Positions 1 to 7,849 of a stretch of 22,909 bases of DNA are shown here, piece after piece. The first letter of the stretch is position 1. Each line of letters begins with the position of its first letter. The DNA is from Bacteroidota bacterium. GTDB taxonomy: Bacteria; Bacteroidota; Bacteroidia; UKL13-3. The translations under genes were made by a program, and so were the position numbers. The stretch covers positions 1 through 22,909 of the forward strand of contig CANFSD010000009.1 of NCBI GenBank assembly GCA_947449515.1. Direction: 5' to 3'. Under the pieces are notes generated by a model that saw only the letters and a list, made by a program, of their open reading frames with translations, had not been told where the DNA came from and made no database searches.

Positions 1-237
1 AGCTTTAGCGTTTATCCGAACCCAGCTTCTGAAACCCTTACCATTAGCAATAACAACAGCCTGAAAGGTGCGCAAGTGCAATTGGTAGACATGTTGGGAA
101 GAATTGTTTTGGAAGAAAACATTAACAGCAACAACAACCAATATTCGCTTAATATTGCAAACGTAAAACCTGGTTCGTACTTGGTGATTATTAAAAATAA
201 AGAAACATATTCAAGAAATAAATTGGTAATTGAATAA
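1..237 (+). CDS. C-terminal end of a T9SS-exported protein (type A sorting domain), 5' truncated
   Basis: The window opens inside this reading frame, which gives 78 residues before TAA at 235-237. The visible part is a type IX secretion sorting domain: it starts SFSVYPNPAS, continues with a VDMLGRIV beta segment and a PGSYLVII segment, and ends in a basic KLVIE tail. In this family the domain directs a periplasmic protein through the outer-membrane T9SS and is usually removed on export. The functional part lies upstream of the window, so the role of the protein cannot be told. A strong terminator follows five bases after the stop. Confidence 0.85.
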   Translation, partial: SFSVYPNPASETLTISNNNSLKGAQVQLVDMLGRIVLEENINSNNNQYSLNIANVKPGSYLVIIKNKETYSRNKLVIE

Positions 238-241
238 GTCC

Positions 242-286
242 AAAGCGCCTTCCAGCCCTATGGAAGGCGCTTTCCTTTACCTTTTT
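242..286 (+). terminator. Strong intrinsic terminator after the T9SS cargo gene
   Basis: A perfect 13-bp inverted repeat (arm AAAGCGCCTTCCA at 242-254, its complement at 261-273) encloses a 6-base loop (255-260) and is followed by a pyrimidine/T-rich run to about 290. It separates the exported-protein gene from the AsmA-like gene starting at 304. It reads as a terminator for + strand transcription; the A run on its left is too short for clear bidirectional use. Confidence 0.9.
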
Positions 287-303
287 ATTTTCTGAAATAG
301 GGC

Positions 304-2736
304 ATGAGAAAAATACTTGCAATTATTAAATGGACATTTGCTAGCCTAGCAATATTATTGCTACTTGCTTATGCGCTCCTTTATTTTAACAAAGTCCGCA
401 TTATTGCTGCCATCAATAAAGAACTACAGTTATCTATTAATGGCGAAATAAACATTGGCAATATTGGTCTTGATTTATGGCATGAATTTCCAAGGGCCAG
501 TTTAAGTATTGAAAATATTTATATCAGAGGACCACGTTACGCGCAATATCACAAAGACTTCCTAAATATTGAAAAACTTTACCTGAATATAAATATTAGG
601 AAGCTGCTGCATAAAGAAATTAATTTCAGCAAAGTAAGTATTGAAAATGCACAAGCATTTATTTTTAAAACCAAGGAGGGTTATTCCAATTTAGACGTCT
701 TTAAAAAAGAAGACAAAAGCAGCGCAGATAGCAGCAAACACAACCATTTGCTGTTTGAATTGCACGACCTACATATTAGCAATACGCAATTAATTTTTAA
801 TGATTCTGCCACAGGAAAATCATTTGGACTCACCTTAAATGAAACCCGCAGCAGTGTATTTGCAAAAGACTCCACCATACAAATTTCTTTGGCTGGTGAT
901 GTTCATTTTTTGCAATTAATATTTAACCAAGAAAAGGGTGCATTTCTTAAAAACAAAAAGACCCAAGTTGATTTTGATTTAACAATTAATCCTGCACAAA
1001 AAACTTTAATTATCAATCCTTCATCCTTGCGCTTGGAGACCGGAAAAATTGACTTGCATGGTTTATTGAAATTTGGCAAACCTCTCTGGTACCAATTGCA
1101 TTTTGCCACAGACTCCATTCAAATAAAAGAAGGCTTAGCAGTGCTCAACGACTCTATCCAATACAAGCTCAATAGGTTTGGTGCCAGTGGGCAAATTGCC
1201 ACCCGCGTTAGCGTAGCTGGATTTGGCATTCCCAATACAAAACCTAAAGTAGACGTTTGGTTCGAATCGAAAAATGCAACTGCTAAACCCCTTAACAAAC
1301 GCATTATTAACCAAATTAAGGTAGAGGGAACTTATACCAACCATTTGAACAATGCTTTGCAAAATGGAAAAGAAAATGCAAAAGTTAAGATCATGCAATT
1401 TCACGGTAATTTTGAAGGTATTCCTGTTGATGCCAAGGCAGAAATTACTAATTTAAGTGATCCCCAACTTTCATTAAATGTAGCTGCCAATGCAGATTTA
1501 AACAGCCTCAACAAACAAATAAAATTAAAATCGGCCAAACTGCTAAATGGCAGAATAGCGCTGCAGCTAGCCTATATGGGCAAGTTAAGAGAATACGAAA
1601 ACAATACCCTCAAAACCCTCAATGGCAAATTAGATGGCAAATTAACTATTAAGAATGCTGCCATTTTTTTACGCAAGAAAAATTTAGTTGTTCAAAAAAT
1701 CAATGGAGAATTACTGCTCAATAATGTTGGCCTAAGTTCCAAACAATTGTATTTAAATATTGGCCCAGACCGTTATGATTTGAACCTAACATTAGAAGGA
1801 CTTGTTCCATTTTTCACCCAAGTGAATTACAAAACAAAGATTGGAATTGCCATTCAAACCAATGCCTTTAACATGGCTAATTTTAGCAAGGGTACAATAA
1901 CAGCAACAGCGCAAGAAGAGAAAGGTTCGGCTGGAGAGCATGCCTTTGAACTGCTTCAAAAAATTGACCAAATGGCTGCCATCAATGTTACGGTTAATGC
2001 CCGAAAATTTATTGCTGGAAAATTTGTTGCCCAAAACGCCAAAGCCAATTTAAGTATCAGCAAAAACAATTTGTATATTAACAATATTGAAATGCAATTT
2101 GCCAATGGCAGCTGCAAAGTTGATGGTGTTTTAAAAGACCTCTCTAAGGATTGGTCGCCATTACAAATACAAGCCAATTTTAATTCAGTTGACATCAATA
2201 CCTTTTTAAAAGCCTTTAATAATTTTGGCATGAAGAATTTTGGAGATGAAAATATTGATGGCAATTTGGATGCAAGTTTTAAAATTGACGCCATGCTAGA
2301 TCCACAAATGGGATTCTTGAACGATTGGTTCAGGGCAGTATCAAAAATTAAAATAAGTGATGGCAGCTTGGTTAATTTTGGCCCTTTTAACAATATGGGC
2401 AAACTGTATTTTACCAACCGAGATTTTAGCCATATTTCCTTTGCAGCCATCAATGCAGAACTCAGCACTGCTGGCGTTGAAACCGCCATTAAAAGAATGG
2501 AAATTAGTTCAAGTGTTTTACGTTTCTTTTTGGAAGGCAATTATTCATTGCATAACAAAACAGACATATTGGTGCAAGTGCCGCTCAGTAATTTGATGCG
2601 CAAATCGAGGTTACTTAAACCAGAAAATATTGGTACAGATGCCGCACTTGGTCCTTGTGTAAATTTCAATATTAAAACAGACGCAGCTGGGAAATTTAAA
2701 TTGAGTTTGGTGCCATGGAAACTCTTGCGCATGTAA
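304..2736 (+). CDS. AsmA-like inner-membrane-anchored periplasmic protein
   Basis: This 810-residue protein has one N-terminal membrane segment (about residues 8-28, rich in L, A and I) and then a long beta-rich, Asn/Lys-rich body. The region just after the helix (INGEINIGNIGLDLW, then a FPRASLSIENIYIRGP segment) is the typical start of AsmA-family proteins. The C-terminal part (LVNFGPFNNMG and a VQVPLSNLM segment near the end) fits the AsmA C-terminal domain. AsmA-like proteins form long hydrophobic-groove bridges thought to move lipids between inner and outer membrane or to affect outer-membrane assembly. It stands alone between a terminator at 242-286 and convergent recF, with no intergenic base before the recF stop. 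The family call is good; the specific substrate is unknown. Confidence 0.8.
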   Translation: MRKILAIIKWTFASLAILLLLAYALLYFNKVRIIAAINKELQLSINGEINIGNIGLDLWHEFPRASLSIENIYIRGPRYAQYHKDFLNIEKLYLNINIRKLLHKEINFSKVSIENAQAFIFKTKEGYSNLDVFKKEDKSSADSSKHNHLLFELHDLHISNTQLIFNDSATGKSFGLTLNETRSSVFAKDSTIQISLAGDVHFLQLIFNQEKGAFLKNKKTQVDFDLTINPAQKTLIINPSSLRLETGKIDLHGLLKFGKPLWYQLHFATDSIQIKEGLAVLNDSIQYKLNRFGASGQIATRVSVAGFGIPNTKPKVDVWFESKNATAKPLNKRIINQIKVEGTYTNHLNNALQNGKENAKVKIMQFHGNFEGIPVDAKAEITNLSDPQLSLNVAANADLNSLNKQIKLKSAKLLNGRIALQLAYMGKLREYENNTLKTLNGKLDGKLTIKNAAIFLRKKNLVVQKINGELLLNNVGLSSKQLYLNIGPDRYDLNLTLEGLVPFFTQVNYKTKIGIAIQTNAFNMANFSKGTITATAQEEKGSAGEHAFELLQKIDQMAAINVTVNARKFIAGKFVAQNAKANLSISKNNLYINNIEMQFANGSCKVDGVLKDLSKDWSPLQIQANFNSVDINTFLKAFNNFGMKNFGDENIDGNLDASFKIDAMLDPQMGFLNDWFRAVSKIKISDGSLVNFGPFNNMGKLYFTNRDFSHISFAAINAELSTAGVETAIKRMEISSSVLRFFLEGNYSLHNKTDILVQVPLSNLMRKSRLLKPENIGTDAALGPCVNFNIKTDAAGKFKLSLVPWKLLRM

Positions 2737-3864
2737 TTATTTGCGCAGGGAGGGATTGGTTTCAAAAGGCAAAACTTCTCCATTTACAATTTCAAAAAAA
2801 CTAGCTGGCAAGCCCGCAGCCTTTACCAATTCGTCTGAGCGCTCATGTTGCGTATCTGTGATAAAGATTTGTCCAAATACGCCTTCGGATACCCATTTGA
2901 ACAATTCCAACAAGCGACTTTGATCGAGTTTTTCAAAAATATCATCTAGTAGTAAAATGGGCTTACTTCCTTTCATTTGTTCGAGGTATTGAAATTGTGC
3001 CAATTTAAGGGCAATTATAAACGACTTCTGTTGCCCTTGCGAACCAAACTTCTTCAATAAATTATGGTCGAGCATAAACACCAAATCGTCTTTGTGAATA
3101 CCACGTGTGGTGCGCAATAAATCAATATCTGCAGATTCTGTATCGCGCAGTAAATGCGCAAACAAATGCTTGTTTAAATCCGACTCATAAATTAAATCTA
3201 CCGACTCTGCACCCGAGGCAATTTTCTGGTAATTTTCAAGAAACATGGGGCGAAACACCTGTAAAAACTTTAGACGCTCGCGGTGTAAATAAGTTCCACT
3301 TACACTTAGTTGGGTATTGTAAACTTCTAATAATTCACGGTTAAAATAACGGTTTTCAAAAAAGTCTTTGAGCAATTTATTCCGCTGATCCAAGGTTCTT
3401 TGGTATTGCATGAGCTCATGCAGGTACATGGCATTGCATTGCGAGATAATTAAATCAAAAAACTTTCTGCGCGCTTCGCTTCCTTCATAGATAAGCTGAA
3501 TATCGCCTGGTGCAATCATAACCAAGGGGAGCGAACCAATATGCGCAGAGAATTTCTCTACCGGATTGTTATTTACCATGAGGGTTTTGCCCTGCCCTTT
3601 TTGAAATACCAAACGCGTAGTTTCCTCTAATTCCGCTCTGTTTACAATTCCTTCCACCACAAAATACGTATCGCCCTGCAGAATTTGCTGATGGTCTACC
3701 GAATTAAAATAACTTTTGGTGATTGATAAATAATAAATGGCATCCAAAACATTGGTTTTTCCCGCGCCATTTTTCCCAAACAATATGTTTAGGTTCGGGC
3801 TGAACCTAAAATTGGCTTGCGAATAATTTTTGAAATGCGTGAGCGAAAGTTGACTGAGATGCAT
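2737..3864 (-). CDS. recF: DNA replication and repair protein RecF
   Basis: RecF is an SMC/ABC-type ATPase that binds gapped DNA and, with RecO and RecR, loads RecA at stalled forks. The 375 residues carry the family set: N-terminal LTHFKNY, Walker A GKNGAGKT (30-37), the central GIHKDDLVF segment (about 255-263), the ABC signature GSQGQQK (274-280), and Walker B ILLLDD (303-308) followed by the D-loop-like EKLD. Length is close to the usual 360-375. The ATG at 3864 begins MHLSQLSLTHFKNY, the normal RecF start. It diverges from pdhA and converges with the AsmA-like gene, with the two stop codons adjacent. A promoter-like element sits at 3945-3973. It is far from any visible dnaA or dnaN, as is common in Bacteroidota. 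Confidence 0.97.
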   Translation of the reverse strand: MHLSQLSLTHFKNYSQANFRFSPNLNILFGKNGAGKTNVLDAIYYLSITKSYFNSVDHQQILQGDTYFVVEGIVNRAELEETTRLVFQKGQGKTLMVNNNPVEKFSAHIGSLPLVMIAPGDIQLIYEGSEARRKFFDLIISQCNAMYLHELMQYQRTLDQRNKLLKDFFENRYFNRELLEVYNTQLSVSGTYLHRERLKFLQVFRPMFLENYQKIASGAESVDLIYESDLNKHLFAHLLRDTESADIDLLRTTRGIHKDDLVFMLDHNLLKKFGSQGQQKSFIIALKLAQFQYLEQMKGSKPILLLDDIFEKLDQSRLLELFKWVSEGVFGQIFITDTQHERSDELVKAAGLPASFFEIVNGEVLPFETNPSLRK

Positions 3865-3940
3865 GGGTGCAATTTAGGAAAAGTGCGCTTCCCTAAAGTA
3901 AAAATATCTTATTTACTGATAATCAAGGCGCAAAGAATTG

Positions 3941-3973
3941 TTGTCAAAAGTAATATTTTGCATACTTTTGCAA
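3941..3973. promoter_or_regulatory. Symmetric divergent promoter between recF and pdhA
   Basis: On the + strand, TTG (3941-3943) and TACTTTTG (3963-3970) are 19 bases apart and match the Bacteroidota -33/-7 pattern TTG...TAnnTTTG. On the - strand the same TACTTTTG occurs at 3952-3945 with TTG at 3973-3971, 18 bases apart. The two promoters therefore overlap almost completely and form a near-perfect palindrome with 8-bp arms and a 10-base centre. Expected start sites lie a few bases before the pdhA ATG (3984) and about 70 bases before the recF ATG. Confidence 0.75.
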
Positions 3974-3983
3974 TTCTCTAAAA

Positions 3984-4979
3984 ATGGCAACAAACAATTT
4001 CACCAAAGAAACTTACCTTGACTGGTATGAGCAAATGATGCTCATGCGCAGGTTTGAGGAGAAAGCTGCCCAATTGTATGGCCAGCAAAAAATAAAAGGC
4101 TTTTGTCACCTTTACATTGGCCAAGAGGCTGTTGTAGCAGGTACCATGAGTGCTTTGAAAAAAGAAGACAGACTAATTACTGCCTACCGCGACCATGCGC
4201 ATGCTTTGGCTTGTGGCATTCCGGCTAGGGAAGTAATGGCAGAATTATACGGTAAAGTAACAGGCTGCTCCAAAGGCAAAGGCGGATCCATGCACATGTT
4301 TAGCAAAGAACACAATTTCTTTGGCGGACATGGTATTGTGGGTGGCCAAATTCCATTGGGTGCAGGTATTGCATTTGCCGACCAATACAGAGGTGGCGAC
4401 CAAGTTACGGTATGTTATTTTGGGGATGGTGCTGCCCGCCAGGGAGCTTTGCATGAAACCTTTAATATGGCTATGCTTTGGAACCTACCTGTAATTTTTG
4501 TAATTGAAAACAATGGTTACGCCATGGGAACCTCAGTAGGAAGAACTACCAATGTGCGTGAAATGTATAAAATAGGCGAAAGCTACGAAATGCCATCTGC
4601 CTCAGTAGATGGTATGAACCCAGAAGAAGTGCACAAAGCCGTTGCCGAAGCTGCCGCAAGAGGTAGAAAAGGTGAAGGACCAACTTTATTGGAAATTCGT
4701 ACCTACCGCTACAGGGGTCATAGTATGAGCGACCCTGCCAAGTATAGAACTAAAGAGGAAGTTGAAGAATATAAAAATCAAGATCCAATTGAACAGGTAA
4801 AAGCCGTATTATTGAAGAAAAAATATGCTACCGAAGCAGATTTAGAGGCCATTGAAGAAAAGATTCTTGCAATTGTCAATGATTCTGTAGAATTTAGCGA
4901 GGCCTCACCTTATCCTGATGCATCAGAATTGTATCAAGATGTTTATTTTGAACCGAATTATCCGTTTATCAAAGAATAA
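3984..4979 (+). CDS. pdhA: Pyruvate dehydrogenase E1 component, alpha subunit
   Basis: E1 alpha, together with E1 beta, uses thiamine diphosphate to decarboxylate pyruvate and pass the acetyl group to the lipoyl domain of E2. The 331 residues contain the thiamine-diphosphate/Mg motif GDG (147-149) through ENN (175-177), the early FCHLYIGQEA segment (40-49), GGSMHMF (100-106), and the conserved loop YRYRGHSMSDP (241-251), whose histidine contacts the active site. Length and motifs fit the heterotetrameric E1 alpha type. A branched-chain 2-oxoacid E1 alpha is a less likely alternative. The promoter -7 element ends 13 bases before the ATG, so the leader is very short. No E1 beta, E2 or E3 gene is present nearby; the next gene, 15 bases on, is a TPR protein. 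Confidence 0.93.
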   Translation: MATNNFTKETYLDWYEQMMLMRRFEEKAAQLYGQQKIKGFCHLYIGQEAVVAGTMSALKKEDRLITAYRDHAHALACGIPAREVMAELYGKVTGCSKGKGGSMHMFSKEHNFFGGHGIVGGQIPLGAGIAFADQYRGGDQVTVCYFGDGAARQGALHETFNMAMLWNLPVIFVIENNGYAMGTSVGRTTNVREMYKIGESYEMPSASVDGMNPEEVHKAVAEAAARGRKGEGPTLLEIRTYRYRGHSMSDPAKYRTKEEVEEYKNQDPIEQVKAVLLKKKYATEADLEAIEEKILAIVNDSVEFSEASPYPDASELYQDVYFEPNYPFIKE

Positions 4980-4994
4980 GAAAACGACATCCAA

Positions 4995-5690
4995 ATGGAG
5001 CACAAAGAAGAACACAAATCAGAGTTGGAATTAGACCACACGCTTATTGAAACAACTCACAAAGTTGAAGTAATGTACCACAAGTATAAAAAGCAAATCA
5101 ACATGGCTGTAATTGCCGTGGTTGTAATAGCTTTAGGGTATATTGCCTTTACCAAATTTTATTTAGCACCTAAAGAAAAGGAAGCACAAGCTGCTATGTT
5201 TCAAGCACAAAATTGGTTTGAAAAAGACAGTTTTGATTTGGCATTAAATGGCCAAGGAGATGTAATGGGTTTTGTTGCCTTGGGCGATGAATTTGGCTTA
5301 ACCAAAGCAGGAAACTTAGCGCATTATTATGCGGGTGTTTGTTTCATGCGTAAAGGTGAATTCCAAAATGCAATTGACCAATTAGACAAATTTAGCACAG
5401 AAAACGAATTGGTTGGACCATTGGCTACTGGCTTAAAAGGCGATGCTTATGTAGAATTGAAGGACATTGAAAAAGGTGCTAAATTATACATGAAAGCTGC
5501 AGGAATGAGCAAAAACAAGCTAACCTCTCCTATCTTTTTAAAGAAAGCTGGTTTGGCATACGAAGAATTAAAAGAATATGATGATGCCGTAAGTGCATAC
5601 AGCAAACTAAAAAATGATTTTAGCGAAGCGCAAGAAGCACAAGATATTGACAAATATATTGCCCGTGCTACTGCTGCTAAAGCAAACTAA
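4995..5690 (+). CDS. Membrane-anchored tetratricopeptide-repeat protein (YfgM-like)
   Basis: The 231-residue protein has a charged cytoplasmic head (about 1-35, rich in E, H and K), one membrane helix (about 36-54, MAVIAVVVIALGYIAF) and a helical outer part. The outer part contains TPR-like pairs such as AGNLAHYYAGVCFMRKGEFQNAIDQLDKF and AGLAYEELKEYDDAVSAYSKL. The layout resembles YfgM-type proteins, which assist the Sec translocon or periplasmic folding, but that role is inferred from architecture only. It follows pdhA by 15 bases and is probably co-transcribed with it. From general knowledge, a TPR gene of this kind is often next to ribH and recF in Bacteroidota, so it is likely the conserved neighbour and pdhA the variable one. 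Confidence 0.8.
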   Translation: MEHKEEHKSELELDHTLIETTHKVEVMYHKYKKQINMAVIAVVVIALGYIAFTKFYLAPKEKEAQAAMFQAQNWFEKDSFDLALNGQGDVMGFVALGDEFGLTKAGNLAHYYAGVCFMRKGEFQNAIDQLDKFSTENELVGPLATGLKGDAYVELKDIEKGAKLYMKAAGMSKNKLTSPIFLKKAGLAYEELKEYDDAVSAYSKLKNDFSEAQEAQDIDKYIARATAAKAN

Positions 5691-5709
5691 TTAAATACGC
5701 ATTTGCCTA

Positions 5710-5758
5710 AAAGGCACTGAGAAGCAAAACAATCATTGATTTGCCTCTTGGTGCCTTT
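5710..5758. repeat. Long imperfect palindrome upstream of ribH
   Basis: Arms AAAGGCAC (5710-5717) and GTGCCTTT (5751-5758) pair fully. Inside them AGA (5720-5722) pairs with TCT (5746-5748) and GCAAA (5724-5728) pairs with TTTGC (5740-5744), leaving an 11-base loop (5729-5739) and two small mismatched steps. It occupies most of the 91-base gap between the TPR gene and ribH. There is no T run directly after it, so a terminator is not the obvious reading. It could be a mobile or repeated intergenic palindrome, or a processing or regulatory stem. Confidence 0.6.
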
Positions 5759-5781
5759 GTGGTTTATATCCCTTTACAAAA

Positions 5782-6279
5782 ATGGCTACCGCACTAAAAA
5801 ATCTTTCTATCACCCATTTAAAAATGGGAAAAACGGCAAAAAAATTTACCATTGGTATTGTTTGTGCAGATTGGAACCCAGACATAACGCATGCCATGCG
5901 CGATGCTGCCATAGATTTCTTGCAATCGCAAGGATTAAAAAGCCCTCAAATATTGGTTCACCCAGTACCAGGTACTTTTGAACTTCCTTTGGCAGCACAA
6001 TTTTTGGCTCAACAGAAAAAGGTAGATGCTGTTATTGCCATTGGTTGTGTTATACAAGGCGAAACCAGGCATTTTGATTTTATTTGTTCTGCCTGTGCCC
6101 AAGGTATTACGGAAGTTGGTTTGAAATTTAACAAGCCCGTAATTTTTGGGGTGCTAACCACCAACAATTTAAAGCAAGCCAAAGAACGTGCTGGCGGCAA
6201 ACACGGCAACAAAGGCATTGAAGCAGCCGAAACCGTTTTGCGCATGTTATTATTAAAAGACAATTTAACAGAAAAGTAA
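5782..6279 (+). CDS. ribH: 6,7-dimethyl-8-ribityllumazine synthase
   Basis: Lumazine synthase condenses 5-amino-6-ribitylaminouracil with 3,4-dihydroxy-2-butanone 4-phosphate, the penultimate step of riboflavin synthesis. In these 165 residues the family motifs are all visible: W31-N32 in the first substrate loop, PGTFELP (63-69), GCVIQGETRHFDF (88-100) with the general acid/base His at 97, GVLTTNN (123-129), and Arg136 before GGKHGNKGIEAA, which binds phosphate. Length is typical of the icosahedral or pentameric enzyme once a Bacteroidota N-terminal extension of about 20 residues is allowed for. The ATG at 5782 is preferred over the one at 5824 because the MATALKNLS start is common in the phylum. 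No FMN riboswitch is evident upstream. Confidence 0.97.
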   Translation: MATALKNLSITHLKMGKTAKKFTIGIVCADWNPDITHAMRDAAIDFLQSQGLKSPQILVHPVPGTFELPLAAQFLAQQKKVDAVIAIGCVIQGETRHFDFICSACAQGITEVGLKFNKPVIFGVLTTNNLKQAKERAGGKHGNKGIEAAETVLRMLLLKDNLTEK

Positions 6280-6280
6280 T

Positions 6281-6306
6281 TTAAGAAGCTGCAAGAGGCT
6301 TTTTTA
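6281..6306 (+). terminator. Possible weak terminator after ribH
   Basis: GAAGC at 6285-6289 can pair with GCTTT at 6298-6302 (one G-T pair) around an 8-base loop, running straight into six T residues (6300-6305). The stem is short and part of the T run sits inside it, so this is a tentative call. The next gene has its own promoter-like element. Confidence 0.4.
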
Positions 6307-6322
6307 AAAAGCTTGTTTGATG

Positions 6323-6330
6323 TATGTTTG
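6323..6330 (+). promoter_or_regulatory. -7 promoter element (TATGTTTG) before the lipoprotein gene
   Basis: TATGTTTG matches the Bacteroidota TAnnTTTG element exactly and lies 16 bases before the ATG at 6347, with AGGCAAGGAA between. No good TTG appears 17-23 bases upstream, so only the -7 half is supported. If used, it would drive the lipoprotein gene and purN. Confidence 0.45.
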
Positions 6331-6346
6331 AGGCAAGGAAATTCCC

Positions 6347-7849
6347 ATGGCAAAAAGATTAAGTCTGTTATTTTTATTTGGCATCCTACTTTTAGGTGCT
6401 TGCAAAAAAGGCTTTGATGGCCAACGCACTGCCGTTGCCGCACCAGAAACTTTTATGGCGGTAGACACCATTTTTAGAACAGGTGAAAATAGACTTACTA
6501 CCCTGGTAGATGCCAATTGGTGGGGAAATTCAAATGGCGGTTTTATTGTAGGCTATGAGGTTTCTACCGACAATATGTTAAGCTGGCAGTTTACCAAAAG
6601 TCAGGACAGCAGTTTTCTTTTGAAAATTCCTCCAGGGCAAGACACTGCAGACATTGTTGTTTATGTTAGAGCCATTGATAATTTTGGCCAAAGAGATTTA
6701 AGTCCTGCCTCTACCCTATATCCCATCAAAAATTCAAAACCCAGCGTTAAATATATTTTCTCGCAGGCTTTAGGTGGCATTCCTTCTCAAAATCCAGTGG
6801 TGGTATTTCCTGTTTTAAAATACAGCATCATGGGTGCCGATCCAGATGGCACAGATGATATTAAAGAGTACCATTTGTTTTTAAACGATACCAATGCTAC
6901 TCCTTTTATTCTGCCAGCAAACACCAGCAGTTTCTTACTACAATCTTTGAACCCACAAGCTGCCAATAGCACTTGTAAAGTTTTTGTAAACGGAAGTAAT
7001 AACAGCTTGAGCAATACCATTAGTGGTTTATTACATGATGCCAGCAACCTTATTTATATTAGAGCAATAGACAAGGCATTGTCTAAATCTGCATTTATTC
7101 CTGCTCCAGCTATTTGGGTAAAGAAAGTAAACGCAGATGTACTATTGGTAAATGCCTATAGCAGCAACAAAATATTTGTCCAAAACTTCTATACCAATAA
7201 CCTGAAGAATATAGGTGTAACAAGCTTTGACACCTTACAGGCAACGGAGATTTTGAACAGCAATTACACCCAATTGCAACCCGATTACCAAACGCAAACC
7301 AAAACTTTTGCGCTATTTAAAAAGATTGTTTGGTTTGGCGATGATGCTACCTTTTCGTTTTCATTTGGACAAAGAACCACCAGTGATTTTTTTAACAATG
7401 GCGGTAAATTATTTTTATCTGTTGCCATCAATTCTAGCTTTGATCCACTTTCTAATTTCTTGGATTGGACCCCTATTAAAAACTTGGTAAATCCTCCGGG
7501 AGGTTCTGTATTTAGGGTAAATACCAATGCCATAGTTAACCCTACAAATCCAAGCTGGCCAAGTATAAAATCAACTGGAATTATTGCCAGTGCTCGCCCA
7601 TTTGAAGTACCACAAAATACAGCTACTGCTGGCTTTGATTCGCTTTATTGGGGCGGAATTATTGAAAGTAAAACGGGACAATCGCCAACGCCATGGACAG
7701 GTTTATCAACTGTTTTGGCCAAACGCTATAACGTGGCCGATCAAAAAACCAATTTTGTAGTGAGCAGTATTCCATTGGAAAAGTTCAATGGCAATAACAA
7801 TATTGACACCTTGTTTCAGAAAGTATTTAAAACCGAATTGGGCTTTTAA
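6347..7849 (+). CDS. Lipoprotein of unknown function with Ig/Fn3-like domains and a possible GATase-like domain
   Basis: I do not recognise a named family. The 500-residue product starts with a lipoprotein signal peptide: MAKRLSLLFLFGILLLGAC, lipid-attachment Cys19, followed by KK. Two beta-rich segments follow (about 40-125 and 130-258). Each ends in a similar strand, VYVRAIDNFG (105-114) and IYIRAIDKAL (236-245), which suggests tandem Ig/fibronectin-like domains. From about 263 the pattern changes to ADVLLVNAYSS, then FALFKKIVWFGDD, then FFNNGGKLFLSVA (348-360). This resembles the alternating beta-alpha order of class I glutamine-amidotransferase-like or ThuA-like folds, but I see no Cys nucleophile. 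It is probably surface or periplasmic. Its TAA overlaps the purN ATG by one base. Confidence 0.7.
   Translation: MAKRLSLLFLFGILLLGACKKGFDGQRTAVAAPETFMAVDTIFRTGENRLTTLVDANWWGNSNGGFIVGYEVSTDNMLSWQFTKSQDSSFLLKIPPGQDTADIVVYVRAIDNFGQRDLSPASTLYPIKNSKPSVKYIFSQALGGIPSQNPVVVFPVLKYSIMGADPDGTDDIKEYHLFLNDTNATPFILPANTSSFLLQSLNPQAANSTCKVFVNGSNNSLSNTISGLLHDASNLIYIRAIDKALSKSAFIPAPAIWVKKVNADVLLVNAYSSNKIFVQNFYTNNLKNIGVTSFDTLQATEILNSNYTQLQPDYQTQTKTFALFKKIVWFGDDATFSFSFGQRTTSDFFNNGGKLFLSVAINSSFDPLSNFLDWTPIKNLVNPPGGSVFRVNTNAIVNPTNPSWPSIKSTGIIASARPFEVPQNTATAGFDSLYWGGIIESKTGQSPTPWTGLSTVLAKRYNVADQKTNFVVSSIPLEKFNGNNNIDTLFQKVFKTELGF

Noticed and set aside
1956..2540. 194-residue open frame on the minus strand inside the AsmA-like gene
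   Set aside because: It lies wholly opposite a well-supported coding frame, with no recognisable domain or promoter; its composition is what the complement of Asn/Lys-rich codons produces.
5691..5781. Possible FMN riboswitch upstream of ribH
   Set aside because: The gap is only 91 bases and is explained by one palindrome; the multi-helix FMN aptamer and its conserved loops are not visible.
6009..6443. 144-residue minus-strand open frame across the ribH end and the lipoprotein start
   Set aside because: It overlaps two genes with clear protein evidence on the other strand and shows no family features.
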